Assembly: GCA_035048485.1 (NCBI GenBank)
Contig: CM068583.1
Span: forward strand, 23,163,341 to 23,227,340
Source of the DNA: Pteria penguin
Lineage: Eukaryota > Mollusca > Bivalvia > Pterioida > Pteriidae
Length of the DNA: 64,000 nucleotides
Direction of reading: 5' to 3'
The position numbers and the translations under genes are program-made. This document shows, piece by piece, positions 1 to 13,526 of the stretch; position 1 is the first letter of the stretch; the number at the start of each line of letters is the position of its first letter. The notes under the pieces were generated by a model, which was not told where the DNA came from, did not search any database, and saw nothing but the letters and a program-made list of their open reading frames with translations.

Positions 1-2484
1 TATCCCCCGAGACTGGACAATATTCAGTCTTTTCGGACTTTACAGTAAAGTCGAGATCAGCTCAAATAGATAAGTGTGTTAAATCGATGTCCAATAAACC
101 GCGTCTACGGCAACGCGTTCGGCAATCTTGCCATTGTGTCAACAAACTAACGATAAACCAGCTATGTGATCTTATATATATAAATATATTAGATTGCATA
201 CTAGTTTATGATGTCCTGTATTGAAGTGTAGGAGATATTTATCAAATAGCTTAATGTACGCCAGCAGAGAAACGAATAGATTATTAATTTAATATCCTAT
301 ATGGCGACCACACGAGTAAGCGTTCTCAAAGCTCACGTGTCAAAGAAATAGAGCATTCTTGTGTTATTGAGCCACAGGCACCTTACTCTGCTTAGACTCA
401 CCATGAACCTCGGCAAAAATTCAAACACTTGAGGTTCGTATAACTTTCTAATGCATTTATCATGCGCGGATTCAGGGATCGACACTGGGGCCCGTGACCC
501 GCTTTGTGATGAATTTCAGCACAAGACACTTTTCATGATTCTTTTGTGTTGCCTGTAGTTGTGCGACATAAAGGGATCAATTTGTCCGTCGCCTGTCTGT
601 CCAACTGGGAGTTGTTTTCAAATAAGTAAATCTGTACTACAAGGCCTGTATCCTTTGGGAAAATTCACCCAATATGAACTGCCTTCTTCCAGAATTTTAG
701 TATCCGTAAAATGCCCAATTAAAGTAACCGAGTCAGTGTTGTGAGAGATGAGGGACAGGCGCGGATCCAGCCGGGGAGGGGACACGGGGCATGTGCCCCC
801 GGCAGCCGCGCCAAGCAGAAGTTCCCCGACTATAGGACAATACATACACCTTATTCGCCGTCCACTGGCTTCACTGTCCATTGTTAACACCGTCCCCAGT
901 TTAAGTGTCTCCACATACATTTATACCAGAGATAGTCCCCAGTCAGAGACAGAGACTACTTTTTCGAAAAGTATTTTATGTCTCTGTCCCTGTCAACATA
1001 ACTTATTACGTAATCGATATACTCCGTCCACTTGGTTAATTCCACTTCTGTATCTGTAATAAACATACCAATGAGTAAATATATCCTGTCTGTATACTTA
1101 GTTTAAACACGTAACAATCGTTTCTATTTTTACTGTGATATATATATATATTGAACCAACCCCCCCCCCCCACCCCCCCGAATGCATACATGTATATATA
1201 TTTTGTATTGCAATAGAATCGTACCTCGTTGTTGGCGAGAGAATAAAATACAGAGACATACGACATGTGTTGTGTGTTTTTATAAAATATAAAATGTAGA
1301 AGAAAAAGTCATAAACTTTAGAGAATGAAATTAAAATCAAGTCAAATATAATTATTATCATATGTTATTATCATTGATATTAACAGTAGATGGCTGGGCT
1401 ACAGATAAAGTATAAGTAGTTAAATGTGACTTGATTTCTTTGCAAACGACGGATTGATAGACTGCGGTTGGCGTAGATGGTAAAATTACTGAACGCATGG
1501 CACGGATCGTCTAGGGACGCCAGAACTTGTCAGTGGACGGATCGTCTGGAAACCTGCCCATTTTCACAGTAAAGTGTTTTGAGGGCCGCCCCCTTTTTTT
1601 TTTAATTTCACTTTCGAAATGTGTATTTATCATCTCAGAATGTGCTAAGAATACTCCATTGAACCATTTTCCCGAAATTTTCCTGGGGGAGACACCCACA
1701 CCCCCATCAGTAGGAGGGTGTGACCCCCTCCTGCATCCACCTCTACTATGCGATATTCACCTTTCTGCCTTCGCCCCTGAAAAGTTTTTTACGTGAAACA
1801 AATTAATTTATACACCAAAAGTGGCACTTTAAACTGATTCGATATTACAATCTGGTACTTAAACCAATTGATTTTGTTCTTTATTCAATGGAATCTAAGA
1901 GTGAAAAAGTGAGAAAATTGCACAAAAAGATGCTCCAAAAGCTATACTTTTGCTCCATTTTTTCCAAATTTTCTCGGGGAAGGTCCCCCGAAACCCCCCT
2001 ATGGAAGGGGGACACCTCTCCCATAACCTCCCCTAATCGTCCCTTCGAGCCTCGAATAGTGTCTCCCCCATCCCTCCCCCCAGTTCGGGATCGGTCCCTG
2101 AGGGACCACGTGTATAGTAGTTATTTAATACAATAGGTAAGCTGAAATAAAATCTAATCAAGGAGTAGAGGATAAGAGGTATATGTTTGTTTATGTATCA
2201 AAATTCATACAGTTCATAGATATGCATAACATCTATAATAACACATGCAGTCAGTACATAAATATAGAAGATCATGTGCAGCTAGAGAATGGAATATTGC
2301 TGTATTACAAATAATATTTAAAATTACATTCAAAGAGTTTTTGTCATAGCAAAATTGCTTAGAATGAGTTTCTCATGTTCTTTAATTTTATTTATTTTAT
2401 TTTATTATTATTTTTTTTTTTTTTTGGAAATTGAGGATGGATGAATGGTGAATGGATAGACGGACGGTTGGGTGGATTGATAGA
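1..2484. other. intergenic, no gene seen
   Basis: AT-rich with GC-rich islands that look like old element fragments: CGCGGATTCAGG at 466, GCGGATCCAGCCGGGG at 761, and two related C-rich blocks at 1590-1790 and 1960-2110 (GGGGGAGACACCC; AGGTCCCCCGAAACCCCCC). C-rich tract at 1159-1178. No frame has a convincing protein signal. Confidence 0.6.
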
Positions 2485-2715
2485 TGAATAACAAAGGAAA
2501 TATGTATTTGTCTGAGTTACATAAAACGTCCTTCATGCAAGTGTTATTGTCATTTCCCACACTCTCATGTCTTTCCATCACAAGTGCTTGGAAAGTGGAC
2601 TCTATTCTAATAAACGGGAATTGAAATGAACAATGCATATGTATTCAGGGGAAAACCAAACCTGTACTAGTATCGTCCAGATTACACAGCAAGAGCAGAG
2701 CTATAAACTCTTTGC
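2485..2715 (+). repeat. paralogous segment lacking the SINE
   Basis: CACAAAGGAAA-like, CATTTCCC, GTGTATTCAGGG/GATACCAAA-like and ACACAGCAAGAGCAG parallel 3787-4345 on both sides of the SINE there. Here TAGTATCGTC (2668-2677) is present once and unoccupied. Confidence 0.75.
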
Positions 2716-3141
2716 ATGGGCATGGTAAAATTTTATCGTATATATGTAGTGTCCATTCAACATAGAATAACATATCGTTCGGCTTTCTTTTTATTTACGA
2801 AACATGGAATACTAGGGATATATGTTCCAAAAACATGATGTCGTCTAAAGGGCAAAGCTACTTGCTTTGAACCTAAGGATCTGCAAGTTAAATACTTTTT
2901 GTTTTTTGCTCGTCAAGAAATGGTTTTCAAGTTCAGCTCCTCCCCCCACCCGTTTTAAATATCAATTTCGTTCCAACGGGCCTGGTGATGTATCCAAGTC
3001 ACACCTAGTCCCAGGTTTCATCCCTGTCTTCTGTATTTTAGAAGTCCATGGTCATACGAGGTGAAGAAGCAAGGATGGGTGTTAACTTAGAGATAGAACT
3101 TTGTTCCAAGTGCAGGCGATCCAATTTCCATCCCTGGAATG

Positions 3142-3319
3142 CGTTCATTTGGCACTATCCTATAAAATATTGCAGCTAATGAAATGTAACTGAAATATTC
3201 ATAATGACTAATGATATGTAATTGAAATATTCATAATGACTACTTTCATTATGAATATTTCAGTTACATTTCATTAGTTGCAAAATTTCATAGAACAGCG
3301 CTGTCCAAATGAGAAACGT
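3142..3319. repeat. foldback (inverted repeat), arms about 65 bp
   Basis: The left arm TAATGAAATGTAACTGAAAT...TTCATAATG and the right arm CATTATGAA...ATTTCAGTTACATTTCATTA are exact inverses over about 35 bp. The match continues outward with gaps to TTCATTTGG-AC and GTCCAAATGAGAA. The left arm is partly duplicated (3182-3210 and 3213-3241). Confidence 0.75.
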
Positions 3320-3786
3320 TGAAAACATAAATGACCAGCAAACTGTAATACGTGCATTGACAGTTACGTAAAATATTACCAATTGAAGTAACATATTTAC
3401 CGCGGTGAGAGGTCAAGGACCCCGATTTTTACTGCCTCGTGTATATTATTTATTAATTGTTGTAGGTGATTTAAAATAATATCTTACAATAAAAAAGAAC
3501 AGAGGATAAGAAATAATCCCTATTTATACGTGTTATGTGTTGATATTGCGAATTTATGCACTGTTAACAGGTACCTTTTGTTGCGTGGATCTACCAGGTC
3601 AAACATAAGTATGATCATATGTACATTGTGGTCGTTGTGTTTATTGAGTACACGCCGTATGCGGCAATTAAACAGGTCTTGTAAATGGTCAGGTTAAGCG
3701 ATTTTGGCATTATGTACATTACAATAAAGGATTGTAAATTACAGGGTTAGGGCCGAAATTGCCGATGCAGATGATCATGATGTCGT

Positions 3787-4345
3787 AAGTGAATCACAAA
3801 GGAAACGCGTAATTATCTCAATTGTATAAACACATCCTTAGTGTACTTGTCATTTCCCCATTGTCATCTCCGCAAGGTGTCACATTGTATGCTCCCTCCA
3901 TCATGAAATAAGTGATTGGATAGTGGATTCTACTTTTATACGCTGGTTTCCTCGATATGAAGGGTTCTAAAATGAGCAATGCATGTGTATTCAGGGAGAT
4001 ACCAAATACCAGCATGTTCTAGTATAGTCAAGCCGGTGTGGCCTAGTAGATGAGGTGCTCGGCTGATGACCTAGAGGTCCGGGGTTCGATTCCTGCCCTG
4101 GGCACACCGGTGTTGTGTCTTTCGGATGAGGCGGTAAAAACCGAGGTCCCTTGTCACGATAGGTAAAAGATCCCTCACTGCTTCGAGTGGGTCTGCTGTA
4201 AAGGTAGAAATTTCTATGCAATGCATCAGGCAAATGCCGTCACCATATACGTGAAATAACCGTGGAGTGACATAAAACAATAATCAATCAATCTAGCATA
4301 GTCCACAGTACACAGCAAGATCAGGGCTATGATTCGGAGGGTAGG
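3787..4345 (+). repeat. paralogous segment carrying the SINE
   Basis: The counterpart of 2485-2715: left half 3787-4029, right half 4294-4345, separated by the SINE. It shows the duplicated ten-base target. Confidence 0.75.
4032..4293 (+). mobile_element. tRNA-derived SINE with target duplication
   Basis: A RNA polymerase III promoter is visible in the head: A-box-like TGGCCTAGTAG at about 4039 and B-box GGTTCGATTCC at about 4082. The body is shared with the other copies (TCTTTCGGATGAGGC; GATCCCTCACTGC), and the tail is AATCAATCAATC. Flanking TAGTATAGTC (4020-4029) and TAGCATAGTC (4294-4303) are the target duplication. The unoccupied site exists at 2668-2677 in a paralogous segment. Confidence 0.92.
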
Positions 4346-5257
4346 TGAGATGAACTCCGGAGATAGGACATCGTCGAGATTCCTTTTTGCCAGAAAATAT
4401 CAGCTTTAAAGGTCATTTTGAGTCATTTAAAAAGGCGTAATCATCCCTCCACTCCCCTTCTATAACGGCTAATGTTTGTCAAAATCCACTTATGCTGGAT
4501 CAGCTTTTGGAACCGATAGCCATTCGTCTAATTCCTGCAGTCTCTATTGGATGTTTTGTTTTTATCTGTATCTGTATCTTTTATTGTTTTCACATTTGTG
4601 TAAACAAATATCAAGATATTCCAATATCCACCTAGACCACAATCGCATTTAGCCTACACATCGGGTTTCACAGGTTAGGGACTAACAAGAGATGAATCAG
4701 TAACTCAGTGACCATGATTTTGAAGATAAGATGTTTGTGATAGTTTTAAAGAGGATTTCCTCATTGACACAGTAAGAGGCAGTTATGAAGATCTTTATAA
4801 CCGCCAGAGTGTTTTATATATTCAGTGGTCTTTCATCAGGGATGAATATAGCTTTTAAGATCTTTCAGTAAGTGAAATATTGCGATATGATAACAAGTTA
4901 CTAATCTTACTTATATTTACGGAATCCTGTATCTCGGACTCTGACTCAGACCCAGTACACCAACTAGCATTTTGTCACTTAGTGACAACTACAGTAGTCT
5001 AAGTTGTAACCGTGATTTCATAGTGCAGTATCAGTATGCAGTGGTGATACCATCTTCACAATTTCAGGGCTTAGTAATAACGTCTGTTACACAACCCCTT
5101 GACAAAATTCGCTGTTCAACAGCTAGACTCACGATCTTATATATTTAATTGTTTTCCTTTGGTTCTGTATGAAACACATGAAACTAATTAGCAAACAGTT
5201 AACAACACGGTGAAATGTACAGAGTCATAAATATATATGTTTTATATTTCAAAGTTA
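4346..5257. other. intergenic, nothing recognised
   Basis: AT-rich single-copy-looking DNA with no frame above about 60 codons and no repeat structure that I could see. Confidence 0.5.
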
Positions 5258-6420
5258 TTTTTATGCCCCGCCATTGAAACTGGCATTATAGTGTTACCCT
5301 TTTCCGTCCTTCCGCAATTCTGCATTCCATTATCATTTCGATTCCTTGCTCTATCTCTGCAACGGATACACATATTGAATTGAATTTTGGTCAAATCTAG
5401 GTCAAGATTTGATTTGGTCACGGTCGAATAGATTATGATGAGATTATTCATTTTGAACTAAGAAAATTTCCAATGAATTATGATAATAGTTTCCGTGCTC
5501 TATTTCTGTAATGAATGCACATATTGTCGTCCGTCTGTCTGCACTATCTTGGCTTTGCAACTCCTTTTAAACCCTTAAGGGGATTATGTTGAAACTTGGT
5601 ACAAAGAAAGAACATCATATGAAGATGTGCATATTGGAAGGGGAATGCTGTTGTCATTTGATAACTTTTGATTTTTCGGATCAAAAGTGATTACATGACA
5701 AAAATTCAAAAGTTATCAAATGACACTGTCCAAAAACATTTACAGGAGTTATGACCCTTGGACTTAGATTTTTTATGCAAAATACAATGTCTTTGTAACC
5801 CCTCCTAAACCCTTTGGTGGATTTTGATGAATCTTTTTGCAAAGGAAGATCACATAATGAAGATGAGCATATTGAACAGGAATTTTCACATCTTCTCAAA
5901 ATTAAATACAACTGTAGTTGGTGCATTTAGGAAAGGAGAGGGTAGGGGTGGATCTCAACACGGATGGATGAGCGAAGATCAATTAACCTACAAACAATTG
6001 AAGAAAGGACTGCACTAGTTCACCAGTATCAAAGGTAATCTAAATTTACCACAGATTAGATATTTATTTCTAGTTTGTATGACACTTAGGATAAAGTGCA
6101 GTTGTATTATGTGGTGATTTAGCGGTGCCCTATTTTTGACGGAGTTATGCCCCATGGACTTCGATGTCTATGCATATATGGTAAATTCACCTTGTCTTGG
6201 ACCAAAGTAATTTCTGCAAGGTCAAGCTCACAGTGCATATGATGGGTAAATCTTTTTCCGGGCCATAACTTTTTTTACCCCTTGCATTGATTTAAATAAT
6301 ATTTTACGGAATTGTTGCCCAGGACCCAAGGGTATGTAATGACCTTGAACCAAGGTCATATCTGCAAGTTCAGGGTCACAGTGCTTTATGTTCCCCGCTT
6401 CAATTTAAGCGTTAAAAAGC
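5258..6420. repeat. ATGCCCCG-ended repeat, old
   Basis: It starts ATGCCCCGCCATTGAAACTGG and ends GTTCCCCGCTTCAATTTAAG. Inside are repeated phrases such as GAAGATG(T/A)GCATATTG (5620, 5858) and AGTTATGACCC/AGTTATGCCCC, plus CCTTGGAC and GACCTTG segments. A 40-bp inverted pair (TCATTTGATAACTTTTGA against TCAAAAGTTATCAAATGA) lies at 5654-5726. Non-coding. Confidence 0.5.
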
Positions 6421-6550
6421 GTTATGAGCAATTTCCGGTACTGAATCATAATAATGAAACAAGAAAATACATATACACGTATTCTTAGATAAAAGTGACA
6501 ATAGCAGGATATCTGTTAAAATATATAGTTACCTAAGTACTTCAACAAAC

Positions 6551-9078
6551 AAGAGGCCCAAGTGGGCCTATATCGCTCACCTGAGTACCTAGATTATCAG
6601 TCATGCATGAAGGAATAATTCATTTATTTTTGCATTAATGTGACTAAGTCAACACAGATGTCGAAAATATGTCAAATTTTATTTCAGGCTAGAATAAAAA
6701 ACAACACTTTTTTGCACATCCATTCAGGTGATTTTGATATTAAGCATTTCCTTTGTCTCTGCAAGAAGTCATTCAGGGCAACAAGTTAGTCATTTTCTTT
6801 AGGTGGGGCTTTTTGTTGACTGATTTCAAGTCTGGGTCATGAACAACAATTGTTTCAAATATTGTCCAGATCTAACTTAAAATTGCCTAATTTCATATGT
6901 TGAGTGTTAAGAAACATCTAAAAACTTATTTAGATGTGTAAAGAAATGAAAAAAAAATTTTGACCACAGCTGGATTTGAACCGCTACTCTCCATATTTCA
7001 ATTACCAAGTGGTATATGTACTATTGTGAGAACTGCTTTTTAGACATGGTGGCATTATCTGTTAACCAATTTGGATGAAATTTACCAAATTGATAGAGGA
7101 CTTTTAGTACTTCATGTATTCCATGTTTCATTAAAATCTTTCATGTGGTATAACAGCAGAAGCAAAAAATGTGATTGAATTGTTCCTATACACCCTCATT
7201 TGGAAGTCTTAAAAATTCATAGAAAATCCAGAAATTGAGATATTGACAAAATTCTTTCAAAGTAACAATCCTTACCATAATTTATTAATTATGATCACCA
7301 TAGTCCATAAGAAATCATCATTATCAATTAACTAGGAAATATGACACTGCATTGAATCACCAAGTCCAAAGAAATGTCGAAAAAGATTCTAAAATTTGAT
7401 TTTGGAAGGGAACCAAAATGACAATACATCTTCACTCATCCCTCTAGATCATTTCTATACATTCTGTTTGTCTCTGTATACAGCCCGTATGAAAAAGAAT
7501 ATTGTTAAACGAGGGAACTCTTTTGTGACCTACTCTTGGCTATGGTGGCGCCACCTGTAAAGAGGTCTGGACGAAAACAACAGAATTTGAAGAGGATCAT
7601 AAGTGACTTATTTCTACCAAGATTTATTAAAATCCTTCAAACAGTTTTGTAGAAAAAGTTGAAAATTTGAAAAATGGCCAAACCCCCCCCCCCCCCCCAA
7701 CCCCCTTTTTTTTGGAAGTCTTAAACGTAAAATTCCTAATTTCATATGTTGAGTGTTGAGAAACATCTAAAAACTTATTTAGATGTGTAAAAAAAAAAAA
7801 ATTTTTTTGACCACAGCTGGATTTGAACCGCTACTCTCAATATTTCAATTACCAAGTGGTATATGTACCATTGTGAGACCTACTTTTAGACATGGTGGCA
7901 TTATCTGTTAACCAATTTGGATGATCCGCACAAAAAACAAAACCTTTGAAAAGGACTATGAGTACTTGCATCCTTCAAGTTGTTCTGTAGATAAGTTGAA
8001 GATATGAAAAATTGTCCCCCCCCTTTTCTTGGAAGTCTTAAAAAATTCATAAAAAATTCAAAAATCGAGATATTGAAAAAATTCCTTCGCACCAGCATTC
8101 CTTACCATAAAAATGATTAAATGAAACCAAATGAATGCATCAATGTTTACTTAAAGAAAATAATAACTCTTTAATGCATTAAAATAACAAAGTCCAAAAT
8201 AAAAATGAAAAAACGTCAAAAATTTGATTTCGGAATGGAACCAAAAATATCAACACTTCTTCCCATATGCCTCTAAACCATTCCTATGCAGTCGGTTTGT
8301 CGCTGTATGCACCCGATCTGAATAAAAAGTTTGTCAAAGGAGGGTACCCTGTGTGACCTACTTTTGTCTGTGGTGGTGCCACCTGTTAATGGATCCTGAC
8401 AAAGATGACCACATTTGTCGGGGACCTTGAGTATTTGATGCATGCCAAGTTTCATTGAATTCCAGCACGTGGTTCCGAAGAAAAAGTTCAAACTGTGAAA
8501 TGCTTACACCAATTATCCCACCCCCCTTTTTCTTGAAAGTCTTAAAAAATTCATAAAAAATCCAAAACATAAAATATTGAAAAATTTTCTTCGCAGTAGT
8601 ATTTCTTACCATCAAAATGATCAAATTAAACCAAATTAATGCATCAATGTTTACTAAAAGAAAAAAAATCCTCTTTTCTGCATTAAAACTACCAAGTACA
8701 AAAAAACGTCAAAAATTTGATTTCGGAACGGAACCAATAATAACAACACTTCTTCACACATCCCTCTAGATCATTCCTATGCATTCGGTTTGTCTCTGTA
8801 TGCCCCCGGTCTGAAGAAGAAGTTTGTCAAAGGAGGGTACCCTCTTTAACCTACTTTTGCCTGTGGTGGCGCCACCTGTTGATGAATCCGGACGAAAAAC
8901 AACAACACTTGTAGGGGACCATGAGTACTACATGCTTATCAAGTTTCATCAAATTCTATTCAGTGGTTCTGGAGAAGAAGTCGAAAATGTGAAAAGTTAA
9001 CGACGGACGACAGACGACGGACGACGGACGGTGATTGATCACAATAGCTCACTTGAGCCTTTGGCTCAGGTGAGCTAA
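6551..9078. mobile_element. modular CTCACCTGAG-ended element, copy 1
   Basis: It starts AAGAGGCCCAAGTGGGCC...CGCTCACCTGAG and ends in the hairpin AGCTCACTTGAGCC/GGCTCAGGTGAGCT (9046-9076). Inside, a module of roughly 500-850 bp is repeated about three times. It includes GGAAGTCTTAAAAA-ATTCATA (about 7201, 8032, 8536), a poly-C or C-rich spacer before it (7682-7699, 8015, 8519) and CCTACTTTTG-GGTGGCGCCACCTG near 7530, 8357 and 8851. An ACGGACG-rich run precedes the end. There is no protein frame. The ends and layout match the copy at 25348-27326. Confidence 0.8.
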
Positions 9079-9354
9079 AAAATGTGAAAAATCCCTTCTT
9101 CCACTACTTGGAATGATGTTATGTTTTGTTATTGGAGGGTTTGAATTAATAGAATCTTGATCTTTGACCGTAATGATCAAATAGTTGTCTGTTTGCATTT
9201 GTTATATAGGTATGATTTTAAAATTTTCATTACTACAATTATCAAGATGTTTGCTTACTAATAAAACTCGGTTTTTGTGAATGTTTTATATTGTTTTAGT
9301 TTACTTCATGAAATGAGCGGAAGCTTATGCTATTGCCCTCTCGGCGGCTTCGTC

Positions 9355-9690
9355 CACGTCCACGTCCACAATGTTAAAATGTTTTATTTCTTTAATATGA
9401 GCCATGCAGTGTTCAAACTTACATCTATGATGCATCTGTAAGTGTTAAGGAGGAATCTAGTTTCAGATGCTGTGCCTGACTTATATTTTCCAGTTGATTG
9501 AACATGTTTAGTAGATTCTTATAGTAATGTTAAAAAGTTTCATTTCTTTAAAATGAGTCATAGGATGGCCTTGCACCAAATTTACACCAAAGGTGCATCT
9601 TTATGCGTAGAAAGGAAATCTTGTTTCATCTGTTGTGTTTAACCTATAGTTTCCACTGGAGTGAACTTGTCTTTCCGTCAGTTCATTAAA
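9355..9690. repeat. two diverged tandem units of about 165 bp
   Basis: AATGTTAAAA-GTTT(C/T)ATTTCTTTAA, ATGAG(C/T)CAT and AGGAAATCT-GTTTCA recur at about 9373-9455 and 9527-9630. A TCCACGTCCACGTCCAC run at about 9354-9369 precedes them. Confidence 0.45.
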
Positions 9691-10431
9691 CCTTGTCCGC
9701 GTAATAATTTCTCTGTGACTACTTGAATGAAATATGCAAAGAAATAAACTTGTCGTGGTCAAAACCCATGAAGTGTGCTTCGTAATCTTTGATTAAACTA
9801 TGTTTATATAATAAGATAACAAAGAAAGAAATGTATATTACCGAACCCGGTTTTTGAATAGCGACTTTTGTCAATAGCTTGTATGAGAGCTGTAAACACA
9901 TAATTGCAAAGCGTCCACATTATTATTCAGTCGGAACAATTGGGCCATTTCCGTCGCACACTTGGAAATAAGACTTGGAAGTGAGTAGTAGACATAATTC
10001 CGTAACAAAAAGTCGGATGCTGCTTGCGTTGCGTGTGGTGAATTAAATCTACTCTTTTCAACGCTTCGAAAGGGAAAAACATAATGATTTATATCTACAC
10101 CATTCAATAATAATCAATATCACACTGCATTTTGTAATAACATGTTGTAGTTACTTTTTACAAGGGTTTATTTGGTATCTCATTACGTTGTTTTCTTCCA
10201 CTAAATTGCTCAAATTTGGCATTATCACTTCACTTACCAGAGAGTCTTAGTGTGCGACGAAAAAGGGCGAGGAATTCCGATGGCCTCAACATTGTGAAGA
10301 TGAGGTTACACTGTTACACTAATAGGTTTGAAACAATTTCATCTCTGAAGATATGCAAATAAGCTTGGTAAAATATATTAGTCTGCATTTCAGCAGTATA
10401 AGTTCGAAATGATGGTGCCATATTAGTGGCG

Positions 10432-11234
10432 GATCCAGGATTTCAAAAAAAAAGGGGGGGGGGGGGGGTCACATGTGTACTAACCAAACTACTCGGCAAT
10501 TTTTTGTGCCAAATGTGGATTTTACTAGTAAATATGCATATACACTAAGTGTAGGTATAAACTTCTCCATTGTCTATAGCTATCTGAAACTGGTATAGGT
10601 ATGACCTTGTTTAACCTGGGAAGAGATAAACATGTTGTAGGCGTATTTCGTAGCCGCATATAGTGTCCTATTTTTGTACCATGAAGATATTTGTAGAGAA
10701 TGAAAATGATATACAGCATTATATCAGAATACTATTGGATAGCGTACAAGAATGTTGGTAGCTTTTCCACGTCATTGGAGTCTATAATACGTTATGGTTC
10801 GCAACAGATGTTTGGGACAGCTAGGTCCAATAGCAATCAGCTTAATATTATCCCAGAAAATATTCATAAATATGCATCTCCGATAAGAAAAATGCAATCT
10901 CTCTATATTGTCGGACAGGTAACATCTTGTATGGCCTGGATTTGCCTATATTACAGAAAGTCCGTATTTGATGAAAATGTTTCTCATACAAATACGGTAC
11001 CATAACTCTGGCCCATGACCAAACCTTCAAACTCAAAGGTAGACTGTGAATTTTCATACACAGATCTATATTTTTAACATACGTCATCATTTTAAATTCC
11101 AATTCATTTTTAAGGGGGGATTTTTCGCCACCCGTATAACTTCAGATTTGACACCCAAATTGATTGAGTATTTTGGCTAATACTTGACTTTCACATGTGG
11201 GGCTCCCTATTTGAAAATCCTGGATCCACCACTG
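10432..11234. mobile_element. GTGGCGGATCCAGGAT-ended DNA element, non-autonomous
   Basis: The left end AGTGGCGGATCCAGGATTTC and the inverse of the right end AGTGGTGGATCCAGGATTTT match over about 20 bp. It is about 800 bp with no convincing frame. A G-run (10450-10468) lies next to the left end. Superfamily not assigned. Confidence 0.6.
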
Positions 11235-13269
11235 CTATTGGCAAATGTGTTCCCTCTTGCGAGAGCAGCCAGGGAAACAGGAGACAATTAAAGATATTCA
11301 AATGGTGTTCGACTGGTAACTCGTCAATATTTGAAAGTCCATAGAATCTCTACTAATCACTTAAGTGTAATGACAACTAACTTCAGTGTAAAACAAATCG
11401 AAAGAAATCATAAAGTGTTTGCTTTGATGATCATAACTTTGTCGTTTCAGACATACTTGAAAGAAATTCTCAAAGAAATCTGCGTGTACAACATGAAGGC
11501 GCCACATCGTAATATGTGGGAACTGAAACCAGAATATAGACATTATAAAGAGACGGATCATGCCAGCTAGTAAGGCCAGTCAGCGGACTCGGGAAGTTCA
11601 ACCTTTGTCAAGGATACTGACCTCGTGTGCCACATAGTTCTCCGAAACCAATATACTTTGCTGTGTAGGTCAAAGCTGGAACGCAAATTTACAGCGAGCA
11701 TCTTGGTCCAAGGGAAAGTGGTATTCCATAAAAATATGAAAGGAGTGAAAGCACTGGTGTATCAAACGTTGAATTGTTAATGTTAATACTTGATCTGTAT
11801 GTTTTATTATGAAAATAAAAAGAAAAACATTTCTAATTCTATAAATGTTGGATGTCATAGAAGGAGGATTCTGATAAGTAAAATCGAGAAACCTTTGTAA
11901 TAAACAAGGTTGGATTTTTCTGAATACGTAGAATGTGTGTTTTATCCATGTTTTCAGCAAAATCAACAAGAAAATAAGTTTTTAATTTTCCAAGATGACC
12001 ACCATGGCTGTCGTATACGATTACAAGAAATAACACTCTCCACTTGCGCAAGGCATTTACTATAAAAGCATTTATTCTGTAAAGTTCATCAAAGTTGAAG
12101 GAGAAAGATTTGTTTTAGTTTGCGTTCGCAGGGTATTTTCAGTTGTTGAAAGTTGAATCAACTGTCGATGAAGGTGAGTGAGAAGTAAAGTTTTGAGATT
12201 TTTAAGAAAGTAGCCATTTCAGAATACGCTCAACACCAGTCATAATAAATGTGCAAAGTAAATAAAAATTATATATACACATAGGAGACAGAATATTATT
12301 GATTCATTGCATTTTCATAACATGTATGGGCATATTCACATATGCATTACATTTACACATTCTTTTAGAATTCGCATGAAAGAGAAAATAATAGTGATAC
12401 TGTTTATATTGACTTATGGAAATAACAAAGATATTAAAACCCACAGCTTAGCAGCGACGTTGATCAATTTCATGAATCACGTAAAGATGTGCCATGTCCT
12501 TGACCCAGTGCTATATCTTTAAAGTGGAAGTTACAGATTGACAATCACTTAAATTAGACAGATCCATAAAACTATGGTTCTGCTTCATTTTGTTTTACTC
12601 AAGTTTTACCCATAACACAAAGTGTGTTACAGTGTTGAACCCAGGTATTTCCTTCAATATTGGTGACTGGGATCTTAAGTAATGCTTTGCAGGTAGCTTT
12701 GTGCCGCTACTGGGAGGAAGGGGGTGTACTTGTCCCGTAAGGACCACCGGACACTCTTTTGTACGTACACATATTTATCGCGATGTGTTACCTCAGGGAC
12801 GTATATGCATTTTGATATATTTGTATCAACAGACAATGTAGACTAGCTTGCAATTTGATCACGTGACAATGACCGTGAATTGAATGCAAATGGTAGACAA
12901 AGCAAACACTGAAAATCTCTTTTTAGCGACGACAACAAAGTTTATGTATCATATTGCTAGTAGATACATACAATTAATTTTGCCAATGTTATCTAAGTAT
13001 TCACAAGATTTTAACATGCGCCACGTCCTGCCGTAATTATAATTTAAATTTGGCATACTTTTTATTGAAGTTTAAACCAATGCGCTTCGTTTTATGTAAT
13101 TGTCCCTGGTTACAACACTATTGTGCATTGCATAAGAGGGTGAATAGCAAGTTCTCTGTTGAAGAAGAGTCGTTCCTGTAGTTCACTTGAGAATAGGAAT
13201 CGCCATTATACAGGTATGTGACTAAAATCTTTTTAACGCAGTGAAGAAAATCGAATATCCACGAATGTG

Positions 13270-13322
<53 letters not shown>

Positions 13323-13526
13323 GTAAAATCAGAGTTTCAAGATAATGTGAACACCTATCGATATAATTTAGAGTATGTTCTGTTTCGTGCTTCTGTCGGG
13401 AATTTTGCAAATATAGTTAATATAGTTGTTTGTTTAACTATCATCGTCATACGAACAATAGTCTCGATACAAGAGATGATCTCCATTGCAGGAAATTGTC
13501 GCATTGTTTGTGTAACTGAAGAAATA
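11235..13526. other. intergenic, nothing recognised apart from the ATT tract
   Basis: No coding signal or clear element is visible apart from the microsatellite at 13270-13322 and the left mariner flank. Short frames overlap on both strands without protein-like composition. Confidence 0.5.
13270..13322. repeat. (ATT)n microsatellite
   Basis: About 17 uninterrupted trinucleotide units. Confidence 0.97.

Noticed and set aside
1098..1361. 87-codon minus-strand frame with hydrophobic start
   Set aside because: AT-rich sequence with a C-run translated as Gly; no conserved features and an overlapping competing frame.
6551..9078. Helitron identity for the hairpin-ended modular element
   Set aside because: The 5' end does not begin TC, the 3' end is CTAA followed by A or T rather than a clear CTRR end, and no Rep/helicase is present.
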